The position numbers and the translations under genes are program-made. This document shows positions 17,336-26,713 of a DNA stretch of 64,000 nt, piece after piece. Every line of letters starts with the position of its first letter. Within the stretch, counting starts at the first letter, position 1. The DNA is from Pseudomonas synxantha BG33R (GTDB lineage Bacteria > Pseudomonadota > Gammaproteobacteria > Pseudomonadales > Pseudomonadaceae). Under the pieces are notes generated by a model. It saw only the letters and a list, made by a program, of their open reading frames with translations. It was not told the origin of the DNA and did no database searches. The stretch covers positions 5,332,498 to 5,396,497 of the forward strand of contig NZ_CM001514.1 in the NCBI RefSeq assembly GCF_000263715.2, given 5' to 3'.

Positions 17336-19633
17336 ATGTCTAACAATAGCACTCCTGTCGAATCAGGGAATGACAGCGCAACTGTGCCCACTCCAAAGCT
17401 CCAGATCGAAGACACGCTGCTGCAAAGTGTCTCGTGGTTATGCGATTACTATGGTGTGGGCCGTTCACCTGAAGCGCTCACAGCAGGCCTGCCCAAGGTG
17501 GGCTTGCTCTCGCCGTCCCTTGCCTTGGCAAGCATGGCTAATGCTGGCTTGTCTGCCGGGTTGGTGGAGCGCCAGGTACGTGCCCTACCTGAGCAACTGC
17601 TGCCGATCATTCTGTTGCGACAAGGTCGGGGCGGCTGTGTGTTGGTAGGTAGACGTCTCGATCCAAATGCAGAAGACAAACGCGCCTGCCTTTACCAAGT
17701 GATCCTACCAGAAATTAATACTGAGCCCGTTGAGATTCCTCAGGCCGAAATGGATGAGCTGTACGCAGGTTTCGCGATCCTGGCCAAGCGCACCGCAAAA
17801 GTCGACACCCGCGCCGGAGAAGAGACTGCACGCCCAGCGGGGCACTGGTTACTGAGTACCCTGTGGCGCTACCGCCGCTACTACCGCAGTGCGGCTATCG
17901 GTGCGGTGCTGATCAACGTGCTGGCCCTGGCAAGCATCTTTTTCACCATGAACGTATACGACCGTGTGGTCCCGAACCAGGCATTTGTCACCCTCTGGTC
18001 GCTGGCCATCGGTGTTGTGATTGCAATGGTTTTCGAGGCAGTTGCTCGTTATGTACGGGCACACTTGTTGGACCTCGCTGGTAAAAAAGCCGACCTGGTA
18101 CTGGGTACCATGCTTTTCAGGCAGGCACTTTCAATTCAGATGGAGCACAAGCCAGCTTCCTCCGGATCGTTCGCCAACCAGTTGCGAGAGTTTGAATCGG
18201 TACGAGACTTCGCTACTTCCGCCACCCTCGCGGCCATCTCCGATTTGCCTTTTGTGTTGATGTTCGTCGCGGTGATCTTCTTCGTTGGCGGCCCATTGGG
18301 TTGGGTCCCCATGCTACTGATCCCACTGATTGTGTTGATTAGTGTGGGTATCCAGTGGCCGCTTGCCCGCACCATGAAAGAAAACCTGCGCGAGTCTTCC
18401 CTCAAGCAAGGCGTACTCATCGAGTCGATCGAAGGCCTAGAAACGCTCAAAGCGGTCGGCGGCGAGGCCTACATGCAGCGGCGTTGGGAAACCTTCAGCG
18501 CCTTGGCTTCCAGCACTTCAATGAAGTCGCGCCAATTGTCGAGCGCCGCCAATGGCACGGTGGCTTTCTTCCAGCAAGTCCAGACGGTAATGCTGATTGT
18601 AATCGGTGTCTATCTGATCGACGCAGGTGACCTCTCCATGGGTGCCCTGATCGCCACCGTAATGCTCGCAGGTCGTGCCACAGCCCCATTGAGCCAAGTG
18701 GTAGGGCTGGCCCTGCGTTTTCAGCAGGCCAAAGCGGCCCTGCAATCGTTGAACAAGCTAATGGCAATGCCTGTGGATCGTGATGCGAGCCTTGAATACA
18801 TCACCAAACCCGCGCTGACAGGTCAACTGACCCTCAAGAACATCGCTTTTGCATACCCGGCACCGCCGATGCAACCCAATCCGCCGGTTTTGCAGGGTAT
18901 CAACCTGTCGATAAAACCCGGTGAACGCGTGGCAGTTCTCGGGCGTATTGGCAGCGGTAAGTCGACGCTGTTGCGGGTGATGGCGCGTCTGTATTTACCC
19001 GTAGGTGGGCAGATGTTCACATATGGCTTGGATGTGAATCAAATTGACCCTGCTGATTGGCGCAAGGCCGTTGGTTATGTAGGCCAGGATGCACGGCTGT
19101 TCTACGGCTCCCTGCGTGAAAACGTCATGCTAGGCCGCCCCGAAGCGAGCGCAGAAGAGTTTTTACGCGTGCTGCGTCTGACCGGCCTTGATGAGGTCGC
19201 CGCGCGCCACCCCAAAGGCATCAACTTGCCTATCGGTGAGATGGGCGAAGGATTGTCCGGAGGTCAGCGTCAGTTGGTCTCCCTAGCTCGTAGCCTGTTG
19301 GCACGCCCATCACTGCTGCTGCTCGACGAGCCCACCAGCGCCATGGACACCCAGACCGAAGCACTGTTTCTGCAGCACCTGCAACGCGCCACTGAAGGCC
19401 AGACCCTGGTGGTGGTGACCCATCGCCCATCGTTGCTCGGTTTGGTGGACCGTATCGTTGTGGTGGACGACGGCAAAGTCGTCGCCGATGGCCCCAAAGA
19501 CACAATCCTCGCAGCCATGAGCGGTAATACCCGCAGCACCGAAGCTTCGGCTTCTGCCAGCGGCCGTGCGGCGCCATCGATGAATGTGAAGTCGACCAAC
19601 AAACCCCAAGCCAACATGGAGTCGGCTAAATGA
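17336..19633 (+). CDS. Type I secretion ABC transporter (LapB/BapB-like)
   Basis: Inner-membrane ATPase that would export the giant adhesin encoded nearby. Order: N-terminal C39-like domain (about 25-150) without a catalytic cysteine in LLQSVSWLCDYYGV context, as in adhesin exporters; six-helix membrane domain (about 180-460); ATPase domain with Walker A GRIGSGKST (about 535), signature LSGGQ (about 640) and Walker B LLLLDEPTSAMD (about 660). 765 residues from the ATG at 17336. It overlaps the next gene by 4 bp (ATGA), so the three secretion genes form an operon. Confidence 0.93.
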   Translation: MSNNSTPVESGNDSATVPTPKLQIEDTLLQSVSWLCDYYGVGRSPEALTAGLPKVGLLSPSLALASMANAGLSAGLVERQVRALPEQLLPIILLRQGRGGCVLVGRRLDPNAEDKRACLYQVILPEINTEPVEIPQAEMDELYAGFAILAKRTAKVDTRAGEETARPAGHWLLSTLWRYRRYYRSAAIGAVLINVLALASIFFTMNVYDRVVPNQAFVTLWSLAIGVVIAMVFEAVARYVRAHLLDLAGKKADLVLGTMLFRQALSIQMEHKPASSGSFANQLREFESVRDFATSATLAAISDLPFVLMFVAVIFFVGGPLGWVPMLLIPLIVLISVGIQWPLARTMKENLRESSLKQGVLIESIEGLETLKAVGGEAYMQRRWETFSALASSTSMKSRQLSSAANGTVAFFQQVQTVMLIVIGVYLIDAGDLSMGALIATVMLAGRATAPLSQVVGLALRFQQAKAALQSLNKLMAMPVDRDASLEYITKPALTGQLTLKNIAFAYPAPPMQPNPPVLQGINLSIKPGERVAVLGRIGSGKSTLLRVMARLYLPVGGQMFTYGLDVNQIDPADWRKAVGYVGQDARLFYGSLRENVMLGRPEASAEEFLRVLRLTGLDEVAARHPKGINLPIGEMGEGLSGGQRQLVSLARSLLARPSLLLLDEPTSAMDTQTEALFLQHLQRATEGQTLVVVTHRPSLLGLVDRIVVVDDGKVVADGPKDTILAAMSGNTRSTEASASASGRAAPSMNVKSTNKPQANMESAK

Positions 19634-20871
19634 TCCGTAGATTATTTAACCGCCGCGACCGTGCACCTCTGAGAGCGGGCGACGCGTCTTATATAAACGA
19701 TATTCAGGAATCACTACTGACTCAGACCACACCCGGGTCGCGCTTGGTATTGCATCTGATTGCAGCCGTATTGGTAGGTGGTTTGGTTTGGGCGCACTTC
19801 GCCCGCGTGGAAGAAATTACCCAGGGCGAAGCAAAGGTTATTTCCAAGAGCCGTGAACAAGTCATACAAAGCCTGGAAGGCGGGATCCTGGCGCAGATGA
19901 ATGTTCGCGAAGGCGACATAGTCAAGAAGGGCGATGTGTTGCTTAAGATCGACGCGACCCGAGCGCAGGCCAGCTACCGCGAAACCCTGTCCAAAGTCAT
20001 TGGACTTAAGGGCAGCATCACCCGCTTGCGCGCTGAGGCCTACCAGCAACCGTTGGAGTTCGATGAATTAGTGAAAACCGATCCGGCGGTAGTACAGCAG
20101 GAGATTCAGGCTTACAACGCACGCAAAAATGCCCTCAATACCAGCATCGACGGCTTGCAACGCAGCTACGACTTGAGCATGCGAGAGATCCAGCTTGCCG
20201 AACCATTGGCCGCTAAAGGGCTGATGTCCGAAGTGGAAATCTTGCGTATGCGCCGCCAGGCAAACGAAATCAAGTCGCAGATTGTTGAACGCACCAACCG
20301 CTACCAGGCCGAGGCCAACGCCGAGCTGGCCAAATTCGAACTGGAACTTTCGCAAACCAGTGAAAATCTGGTGGGCCGTGCCGACGTAGTGGAGCGCACC
20401 ACGATCACCGCCCCGGTGCATGGCACGGTCAAGAACGTACGTGTCAATACCCACGGCGGCGTAATCCAACCAGGCGAGCACATTCTGGAAATCGTGCCAC
20501 TGGAAGATCAGTTGCTGGTGGAAGGCAAGATTCGCCCCTCTGACGTGGCGTTCCTGCACCCCGGGCTTGCGGCCACGGTAAAGATCACCGCCTACGACTA
20601 CAGCATTTATGGCGGGCTCAAGGGCACCGTCGAACACATTAGCCCGGACACCCTAAAGGATGACCAGAAAGCCGCCGCCGGCCGTGCTGATGACACTTAT
20701 TACCGTGTGCTGATCCTTACCGACAGCAGCAGCCTTGAGGCGGGCGGAAAACCCCTTCCAATCATCCCAGGAATGGTCGCCACGGTTGAAATCCGTACCG
20801 GCGAAAAAACCATTCTCGATTACTTGCTCAAGCCCGTGCTCAAGGCCCGGGAAGCTTTCCGGGAGCGCTAA
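19630..20871 (+). CDS. HlyD-family membrane fusion protein of the type I secretion system
   Basis: Periplasmic adaptor joining the ABC transporter to the TolC-like channel. 413 residues: a short cytoplasmic N-terminus, one transmembrane helix (about 38-58, RLVLHLIAAVLVGGLVWAHF), a biotinyl-lipoyl-like half (QSLEGGILAQMNVREGDIV), a long alpha-helical hairpin (about 115-255) and the C-terminal beta-barrel region ending TGEKTILDYLLKPV, typical of HlyD/LapC. It overlaps the ATPase gene by 4 bp, and the TolC-like gene starts 2 bp after its stop. Confidence 0.93.
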   Translation: MIRRLFNRRDRAPLRAGDASYINDIQESLLTQTTPGSRLVLHLIAAVLVGGLVWAHFARVEEITQGEAKVISKSREQVIQSLEGGILAQMNVREGDIVKKGDVLLKIDATRAQASYRETLSKVIGLKGSITRLRAEAYQQPLEFDELVKTDPAVVQQEIQAYNARKNALNTSIDGLQRSYDLSMREIQLAEPLAAKGLMSEVEILRMRRQANEIKSQIVERTNRYQAEANAELAKFELELSQTSENLVGRADVVERTTITAPVHGTVKNVRVNTHGGVIQPGEHILEIVPLEDQLLVEGKIRPSDVAFLHPGLAATVKITAYDYSIYGGLKGTVEHISPDTLKDDQKAAAGRADDTYYRVLILTDSSSLEAGGKPLPIIPGMVATVEIRTGEKTILDYLLKPVLKAREAFRER

Positions 20872-20873
20872 CC

Positions 20874-22358
20874 ATGACGTTTAAATTTGCGGGTGCACAG
20901 TCGACACTGGCCGCCCATTTGGCCTCACTGTGTCTCTTTGGCGCGCTGGGGTTCAGCCCTGTTCAGGCAGATAGCCAACCAGACTTGCTTAATTTTCAAC
21001 CCGTAAAGGCCGAAAAGGCCAAGCCTACAGCGTCGTCGCGCACCGTCTCGGCACCACAGGTTCACAGCGTATCGGCGTTGGCCTATGCGGCGTTACCGGC
21101 ACGCATGGCAGCCCGCGCCCAGGGAGCACGAATTATTGCCGGGCCGTCTGAGCTGGAACTGCGTGGCATTTTCCGGCACGCAGTGGAAGCGGCAATTGAC
21201 CGAAGCCCTCAAGTACTACGTTCAAAGGCGGAACAACAGGCTTCGCAATCTGATGTTGATGAAGCCAAGGGGCAACGCTGGCCGCAGATTGACGTAGGTA
21301 CACAAACCCAGGCAATGCAATTCGGCAAGGGCAAGGACAACGAGCAGGGCAGTGGTGGTCTCAACCTCGCGGTGTCTACCATGGTATACGACTGGGGGCG
21401 CCTGGATAACACGATCGAAAGTCGCAAGAAGCTGACAGTTGCCGCGGATGAAAGTCTAGATGCTGAGAGGGAAAACACCGGGTATGAAGTGGTGACTACG
21501 CTGATTGAAATAGGTAAGCAGCAGATCGTCGTTGATCTCAGCCAGCAGTTTGTCGACCGTATGCAGGAGTTGGTGAAGATGCTCGCCGGCATCGTTGCAG
21601 TGGATCAGGGTCGGGCTAGTGAATTGACCCAGGCCAAGGCGCGGCTTTTACAGGCCCAGGCGCTTCGTGATGCTGCTGAAGCAAAGGTACGCGATGCAGA
21701 AATTACTTTGCGCAAGCTGGTGGGCGAACGGCCAATTCCTATTCCACACAGCAAAGAGTGGAACATCGGTCTGACCCAGCTCGAAACCTTGCTGGATGCT
21801 GCCAAAAATCACCCAACGCTTCGCCAGGCCACTGCTCAGGCTGAATCCGCTGACTTGCAAGCCGAGGCCGTGCGCGCTTCCGGGCTGCCCCAACTCAATT
21901 GGGTGATCAGCAAGAACACCGCCGAGGATTCAATTGGCCGTGAGCAACCCTGGCAGACTAACCTAAGTGTTACATGGGGCGCGTTCCGTGGTGGCTCCAC
22001 CCGTGCCGCCGAACGTGCGGCTCTCCAACGCGCCGACGCGAGTCGCCAGGAAACGGAGCAGCAACGGCAGGATCTGGAATTTCGTATTCGCACCGCCGAT
22101 AACGATGCTCGCGCTCAACTGGAGCGCGCCGAGTTGTACCGTGAACTGTCGGCTGAGTCAGACCGTATTCGCGATGCATTTTTCCAGCAGTGGCACCATC
22201 TCGGCAAACGCAGCTTGCTCGATGTGCTCACGGCTGAAAACGACCATTACGGCAACCAGGTGAGTGAAATCAGCAACCGCTTCGATGGCTACCAGTCGAT
22301 TGTGCGTCAATATGCGAGTGCTGGTACATTGATGCGCTGGTTAAAGGACGAGCGCTGA
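20874..22358 (+). CDS. TolC-family outer membrane channel of the type I secretion system
   Basis: Outer-membrane efflux protein of 494 residues with a signal peptide (hydrophobic to about residue 33, ending GFSPVQA). Two repeated helical-barrel halves include the family pattern around LNLAVSTMVYDWGRLDNTIESRK and LSVTWGAFRGGSTRAAERAAL. It completes the operon ATPase-HlyD-TolC. A Pro/Ala-rich insert at about 35-85 precedes the first barrel helix. The cargo is most likely the adhesin encoded at 24.9-31.3 kb. Confidence 0.92.
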   Translation: MTFKFAGAQSTLAAHLASLCLFGALGFSPVQADSQPDLLNFQPVKAEKAKPTASSRTVSAPQVHSVSALAYAALPARMAARAQGARIIAGPSELELRGIFRHAVEAAIDRSPQVLRSKAEQQASQSDVDEAKGQRWPQIDVGTQTQAMQFGKGKDNEQGSGGLNLAVSTMVYDWGRLDNTIESRKKLTVAADESLDAERENTGYEVVTTLIEIGKQQIVVDLSQQFVDRMQELVKMLAGIVAVDQGRASELTQAKARLLQAQALRDAAEAKVRDAEITLRKLVGERPIPIPHSKEWNIGLTQLETLLDAAKNHPTLRQATAQAESADLQAEAVRASGLPQLNWVISKNTAEDSIGREQPWQTNLSVTWGAFRGGSTRAAERAALQRADASRQETEQQRQDLEFRIRTADNDARAQLERAELYRELSAESDRIRDAFFQQWHHLGKRSLLDVLTAENDHYGNQVSEISNRFDGYQSIVRQYASAGTLMRWLKDER

Positions 22359-22481
22359 TAAAGAGAAAATTCTTAACGGTGCTAGATGTGTATACCAACA
22401 TATCAACGGGATGGAAGACTTGGAATCCTTCGATAATTAAAAAATTTTCCTTTTTCCTCAGCCGTTGTTGTTCTCGGCTGT

Positions 22482-22640
22482 GAGCGTGTTGGCCCTACCT
22501 GATCAGCCCCATCGTTGTAGTGACACGTCGGGCCAACCCGATATTCGCAGCCTCGAAGAGCTCAATGGGCTGAAACTCGCGTTGCTCCCCGGTATCACCA
22601 AATTGCCCGTTGAAAGCGTGACCGCGGCTTGTAAATGTTA
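22482..22640 (+). pseudogene. Fragment of a BvgS/RocS-type sensor domain
   Basis: SLEELNGLKLALLPGITKLP (about 22547-22606) matches the strand after the hinge of periplasmic SBP_bac_3 sensor domains. It aligns with SLQELRGKRVAVPVGSAERE of the intact kinase at 33.6-37.2 kb. The preceding strand (ISPIVVVTRRANP) is in another frame. Only about 45 residues survive. It looks like the remains of a second sensor kinase. Confidence 0.6.
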
Positions 22641-22717
22641 ATGGCAGGTAAAGTGGAGGGCAGCGTACAAACCCAGTTCTGTAACAACTCTAATGGAAAA
22701 GAACGCATTTCACGGGG

Positions 22718-23653
22718 TGGAAGCATTCAATTCGACTTCCATGGTCACTTGCTTGTTCGGCGCATAGCACGCCACTTCCTCTTCATTGTTGCCATATCAA
22801 GTGTTAACCACAGGCTCACGGTTCCCCGCGCTTTCTGTGCTGATCAGTGTTTATGCGATTCCGGCGTCAACCAGCATTTCACGTACTGTGTCAGCTCGTT
22901 GATGGCCAAGCATCTCGTTGCGAGCGGCATTGCCCATGGGGTCGGTGTGGCCGGTGATCACAATATGATATTTGATTTGCGCCTGGCCCCTGCGTAACTC
23001 TTAGATTAGCTGGCGGATTGCCTAATGACCCGTTCCGGAGATGTACTGGCGTGAGGTTTGCCTAGGAGCGAACCGCACATTTCCTTTCTGGCTGTAATGC
23101 TTAGTCGGGCCGACGTTTTTCAAAAATGCGTGATGACGTCAAGTCTCCACGCTGTCTACCCTAGAAAGGACGTGCACTTGAGCACGGGTGCCTTTCAACT
23201 CAGGCGTTGCTTCTTCTCGTCTGACCGGCTGCGGGAAAGTATTACCGTCTTCGCGCACGCGCAGGAAATAGGCCTGCCCAGCCTGAAAATTCGCCTGTTA
23301 GAGGTCGTTTTTCTTACCTTGGTATCTGGGCGCGTCTAGCAGGTAAGCGCCAAGCGTGCGCGTACCCGGCGCCAGGCAGAAGCGTGTATAGCCCCCGGGA
23401 GCAAGCCAGTGTGAAACTGGCGGTCAATACATACGTGGGCGGCGCTCTGGCGTTGAGCACTCAGCACTGGCCGATAATAGATGACTTGTACTTGGCCAAC
23501 CGCCACCGGTGCAGCTTCTTGATACGGCGGATAGAAAACCTTGACCGGGCCGCTTTTGGCACTCGCGTCTATTGATTCGCTGGTCCAGAATAGCAGTGAG
23601 CCGACTAATGCAACGGTCGTTAAAAATAAATTGAAAGCCATAATGTGCGCCAT
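22718..23653 (-). pseudogene. Broken OmpA-like gene (paralogue of 23865-24773)
   Basis: The first ~95 codons are open and match the neighbouring intact gene (GQVQVIYYRPVLSAQR versus GQAQVVYYRSAAANVQ). The rest is scattered over frames: the OmpA core VITGHTDPMGNAARNE with DTVREMLVDAGI lies at about 22855-22970, and a tail EEEVACYAPNKQVTMEVEL at about 22727-22785. Several frameshifts and a stop separate the pieces. It is a decayed duplicate with its own TGAGAC-type site upstream. Confidence 0.8.
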
Positions 23654-23761
23654 GGGCGCCGAGTCTGTGGCACCTGAAGAATCGAAGGTTTGATAAACCA
23701 GCAGGCCAAATTCCGGTCTACTGCCTGAAATTAATTCTGGATCATCCCCCTAGCGGCCCTA

Positions 23762-23775
23762 TGAGATCCGTCTCA
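23762..23775. promoter_or_regulatory. TGAGAT-N2-GTCTCA palindrome (site 3)
   Basis: TGAGATCCGTCTCA matches 13 of 14 consensus positions. It lies about 110-120 bp upstream of the broken OmpA-like gene. Confidence 0.65.
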
Positions 23776-23820
23776 TATACCCGTAAAAACTTGCGCTTAG
23801 CGTTTTTAAAGGCAAGAAAA

Positions 23821-23844
23821 ACCGGCGTAGATCACTACGCCGGT
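23821..23844 (-). terminator. Terminator of the OmpA-like gene
   Basis: ACCGGCGTAG-ATCA-CTACGCCGGT is a perfect 10-bp stem 20 bp after the gene's stop. On the minus strand it is followed by TTTTTC. It should end the adhesin-ompA transcript. Confidence 0.85.
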
Positions 23845-23864
23845 TTGCTAAGAGTTGAAGTGGA

Positions 23865-24773
23865 TTACGGCAGCAAGTCGACCCTCACAACTACACGACG
23901 ATCCGGGGCATAACACGCAACTTGCTCTGCATGCGAGCCTTGGCAATCGCTGCTGACAGGTTCGCTTGAGCCTGCGCTGCTGACACTAATGTGGGTGGAG
24001 GCAAGCCCACCGTCGACCAACAGACGACGTACGGTCTGTGCACGCTTGAGTCCCAGCGCGTGATTGGCAGCAGGTTTGCCGATGGCATCGGTGTGGCCGA
24101 TCACTTCCATTTGCGCAAGGTTTGCGTGCTCGCTACGTAGCTGGCTGATCAGGTGTCGAATGGCCTTGCGTCCCGACACAGAGATATCTGCATAGCCAGA
24201 CTTTCCGAAGGCAAACAACACGTCACCCGAGAGCGAGTAGTCCTTGAATGGTGCCACAGCAGGAACTGGTTGGTAGTCACAGGCAACGACATGGGAAGCG
24301 CGGGAAAGTGCATGCAATTGCTGGCGCGTAGCTGCCAACTCCGTCTCGGCCTGGGCACTCGAAACGGCCTGTGGCGCGGTGCTGGCACCCTCGCTGACCT
24401 TCAAAAAGTAGGTCATCCCACCGGCCAGTTGAGCACTGTAAACATCGGTGTTCTTGCCTCTGTACTGCGGCGCATCGTTGAGGTAAGCACCAAGCGTATG
24501 CTGGCCGGGCTCGACGCAAAATGCGGTATAACCACCCGGCAGCAGCGCGCCTTGAAACTCGCGATCGACGTAAACGTTTGCGGCACCCGCTTGAACATTG
24601 GCGGCAGCCGAGCGGTAATACACCACTTGAGCCTGACCACTGGAAACCGGTGCGACGGCGGTGTACTCATTGCCGAACGCTTTAGGGAAAGTGCCTTCGG
24701 CCATGGCCGAAGGTACGCTGTACAGGGCCACGCTCAGTAGTGAGATATGAAAAATCATTGTTCGCTTAAACAT
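23865..24773 (-). CDS. OmpA-family outer membrane/peptidoglycan-anchoring protein
   Basis: 302 residues. Signal peptide (about 1-25, ending PSAMA), an N-terminal beta-rich domain (about 40-135, related to DUF2846-like surface domains: VYVDREFQGALLPGGYTAFC), a coiled linker, and a C-terminal OmpA domain (about 175-300) with GHTDAIGKPAANHALGLKRA, including the NxxLxxxR motif that binds peptidoglycan. Its ATG lies 92 bp downstream of the adhesin stop on the same strand, so it probably shares the adhesin transcript. It may anchor or assist the adhesin at the outer membrane, as in bap-type loci. Confidence 0.85.
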   Translation of the reverse strand: MFKRTMIFHISLLSVALYSVPSAMAEGTFPKAFGNEYTAVAPVSSGQAQVVYYRSAAANVQAGAANVYVDREFQGALLPGGYTAFCVEPGQHTLGAYLNDAPQYRGKNTDVYSAQLAGGMTYFLKVSEGASTAPQAVSSAQAETELAATRQQLHALSRASHVVACDYQPVPAVAPFKDYSLSGDVLFAFGKSGYADISVSGRKAIRHLISQLRSEHANLAQMEVIGHTDAIGKPAANHALGLKRAQTVRRLLVDGGLASTHISVSSAGSSEPVSSDCQGSHAEQVACYAPDRRVVVRVDLLP

Positions 24774-24830
24774 GCTTATGACTCCACCACGGGCACTTAC
24801 AGATACCCAGGGTTTTGAAAAGAAGGAGAG

Positions 24831-24855
24831 AGGGCGGCGCCAACGATGCCGCCCT
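24831..24855 (-). terminator. Hairpin after the adhesin gene
   Basis: AGGGCGGC and GCCGCCCT form an 8-bp stem with a 9-nt loop 11 bp after the adhesin stop. The following minus-strand sequence is pyrimidine-rich (CTCTCTCCTTCTTTTC), so it may be a partial terminator before ompA. Confidence 0.5.
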
Positions 24856-24865
24856 TCGTTTGGGC

Positions 24866-26713
24866 TTAAACCAGGTTGGTTTGCACACCTTGTTGAACCA
24901 GCAACTCAGCATCCAGCGCGTCATGGCGATACACCTCGTACTCCACGCCACCGACTGTCACCTGACCGGAATTAGCCCAGTTGCCAGGATCAGTCCCGTC
25001 AGCCAACAGCTCGTCAAGGTTGACCGTGTCGCCGGCGTTGCCCTTGACCATCATTTGCACGTGGTCGTCCTCGGTGAACAATGAGGTGGTACCTTGCTCC
25101 AGCACATCGCTCAACGACAGATTCAAGGTGTTGTTGCCACTACCGGTTAGATCAATAACCTCGATGGAACTGATCTTTTCGCCCAGTTGGGTCAGGTCCA
25201 ACACCTGATCCTTACCGGTGAGTTTGAGAGTGTCGAGGCCTGAGCCCGCATTGATATGAGTGTTGCCCCCTCCAAGCACCGTCACATCTTGCACGGAGAA
25301 AATATTGTCTTCGTCCCCCCCGTTGTAGGCGGCAGATTCGCTAACAACCTGAGATACAGCGGGGTCAACATGCTGGAAGCCAGCTCCGGAGGTCAGTGTG
25401 AACTGAATATCGTCCAGCCAGAACCAATCTCCAACTCCCCCCTTAAACTCGATGCGAGCGAATTCCTGCCCTGCTGGCATCGGCACATCGACAGTTTGGA
25501 TATTGCTGACCCCCTTCGTTGCCACGAGTATGCTGTGGATCAGGTGGTTGTCGGCGTCATAAAAGCTGACAGTCTTGTCCACATGCAAACCACCAATCGA
25601 GAAGGAGGCTTGAGTTGCTGTTTCGCCGTTATTCAGGGTGAGGGATGGGTTTGTACTACCTCCTGACCACATTCCTAAACCAGCGGAATGTGCCGTTCCA
25701 AGGTCGGACAGGCTGACACCTGATGCGATGATGCCACGAGGCCACCCAGCGGTTTCGTTAGCATAGTTACCCCAGGAAAATGTGAAAGCGCCGAAGTCTC
25801 GTACCGCGTTCACTTCGACCCTTTCAGGTGTAGCGCTTTCAAAATCGACTTCTGCTAATTTGAAAATAAGCGACTGAGATACATTGCCCACCTGATCTAT
25901 AAACGCTGCGGACGTGTTAGTCATTTGGGCACCGGGCGCCAGAATATCCACTGAGCCCGCATCAATCTGAGCCTGAGTCAATGCCTGGTCAAAGTGCTTG
26001 TCGCCAACAATTATTTGAAGGGTGTCTCCTGCCTTGAGACTGCTGCCATCAAACTGTACGGTGACGGTGCTACCATTGATCGAGAACGAATCCGGTGCAT
26101 CCGGGGCTTCTGTGTCGAGCGTGACATCCTGTGTGCTGACAGTGCCAACGTTACCGGCTTTATCAACTACACGAGTCTGTATTTCCCAATCTGCGGTGTG
26201 GCTGTTGTCATCCACAAAGCTCCAACTGTTTGAGCCGTTAAGGATTGCATCCTGCCATGTCTTTCCGCCGTCCAGCGAAACCTGGACTCTCTCGTCAGCC
26301 GATATAGCAGCGGTCAGAGAACCGCTGATCAGACGTCCCCTTGTACCGTCATTGGTCAGGAAGTCGGTGTGGTTGGCACCGCTGTCCTTGCTCATGCTTT
26401 CTGCGATAGCGTTGGCCACAGGAGCAGTGGTGTCGATGTTCACCGGGTACGGGTCAGATTCTTCACTGGCGTTGCCCGCCGGGTCGGTCACAATAATGGT
26501 GAAATCGTGATCGCCATCATTCAGTGGCGGGTTCGGGGTGAATTCCCAGCTACCGTCATCTTTGACTGGCGCAGTGCCGATGATGGTGCCATTGTCGATG
26601 ATGGTCACCGTGTCACCCGGTTGCTGGCCGCCGCCGCTGAGGGTCGGTGTGGTGTCGTCGGTGGAACCACCCTCTGCAATAGGGCCTTGAATAATGCCGA
26701 CGTCATCGGACAC
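24866..26713 (-). CDS. BapA-like giant adhesin, C-terminal part (after frameshift)
   Basis: 615-codon continuation of the adhesin. It begins in the middle of an Ig-like repeat (VSDDVGIIQGPIAEGG), followed by a diverged Ig-like domain (about 105-215), a lectin/concanavalin-like segment (about 290-450) and a C-terminal type I secretion signal region with DTLKLTGKDQVLDLT and SIEVIDLTGSGNNTLNLSL. The last residues (ELLVQQGVQTNLV) are small and hydrophobic, as expected of T1SS signals. It has no start or ribosome site of its own. Restoring two missing bases at about 26713 and about 26755 fuses it exactly to the upstream frame. Confidence 0.85.
   Translation of the reverse strand: MSDDVGIIQGPIAEGGSTDDTTPTLSGGGQQPGDTVTIIDNGTIIGTAPVKDDGSWEFTPNPPLNDGDHDFTIIVTDPAGNASEESDPYPVNIDTTAPVANAIAESMSKDSGANHTDFLTNDGTRGRLISGSLTAAISADERVQVSLDGGKTWQDAILNGSNSWSFVDDNSHTADWEIQTRVVDKAGNVGTVSTQDVTLDTEAPDAPDSFSINGSTVTVQFDGSSLKAGDTLQIIVGDKHFDQALTQAQIDAGSVDILAPGAQMTNTSAAFIDQVGNVSQSLIFKLAEVDFESATPERVEVNAVRDFGAFTFSWGNYANETAGWPRGIIASGVSLSDLGTAHSAGLGMWSGGSTNPSLTLNNGETATQASFSIGGLHVDKTVSFYDADNHLIHSILVATKGVSNIQTVDVPMPAGQEFARIEFKGGVGDWFWLDDIQFTLTSGAGFQHVDPAVSQVVSESAAYNGGDEDNIFSVQDVTVLGGGNTHINAGSGLDTLKLTGKDQVLDLTQLGEKISSIEVIDLTGSGNNTLNLSLSDVLEQGTTSLFTEDDHVQMMVKGNAGDTVNLDELLADGTDPGNWANSGQVTVGGVEYEVYRHDALDAELLVQQGVQTNLV

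Noticed and set aside
21991..22000. Copy of the ssrA end GGCTCCACC as a possible att site
   Set aside because: It is a chance 9-base match inside the TolC-like gene, with no surrounding similarity.
22635..22997. 120-codon plus-strand frame
   Set aside because: It lies antisense to the OmpA core of the broken ompA gene, whose minus-strand motifs explain the sequence.
24153..24740. 195-codon plus-strand frame
   Set aside because: It is antisense to the intact OmpA-like gene.
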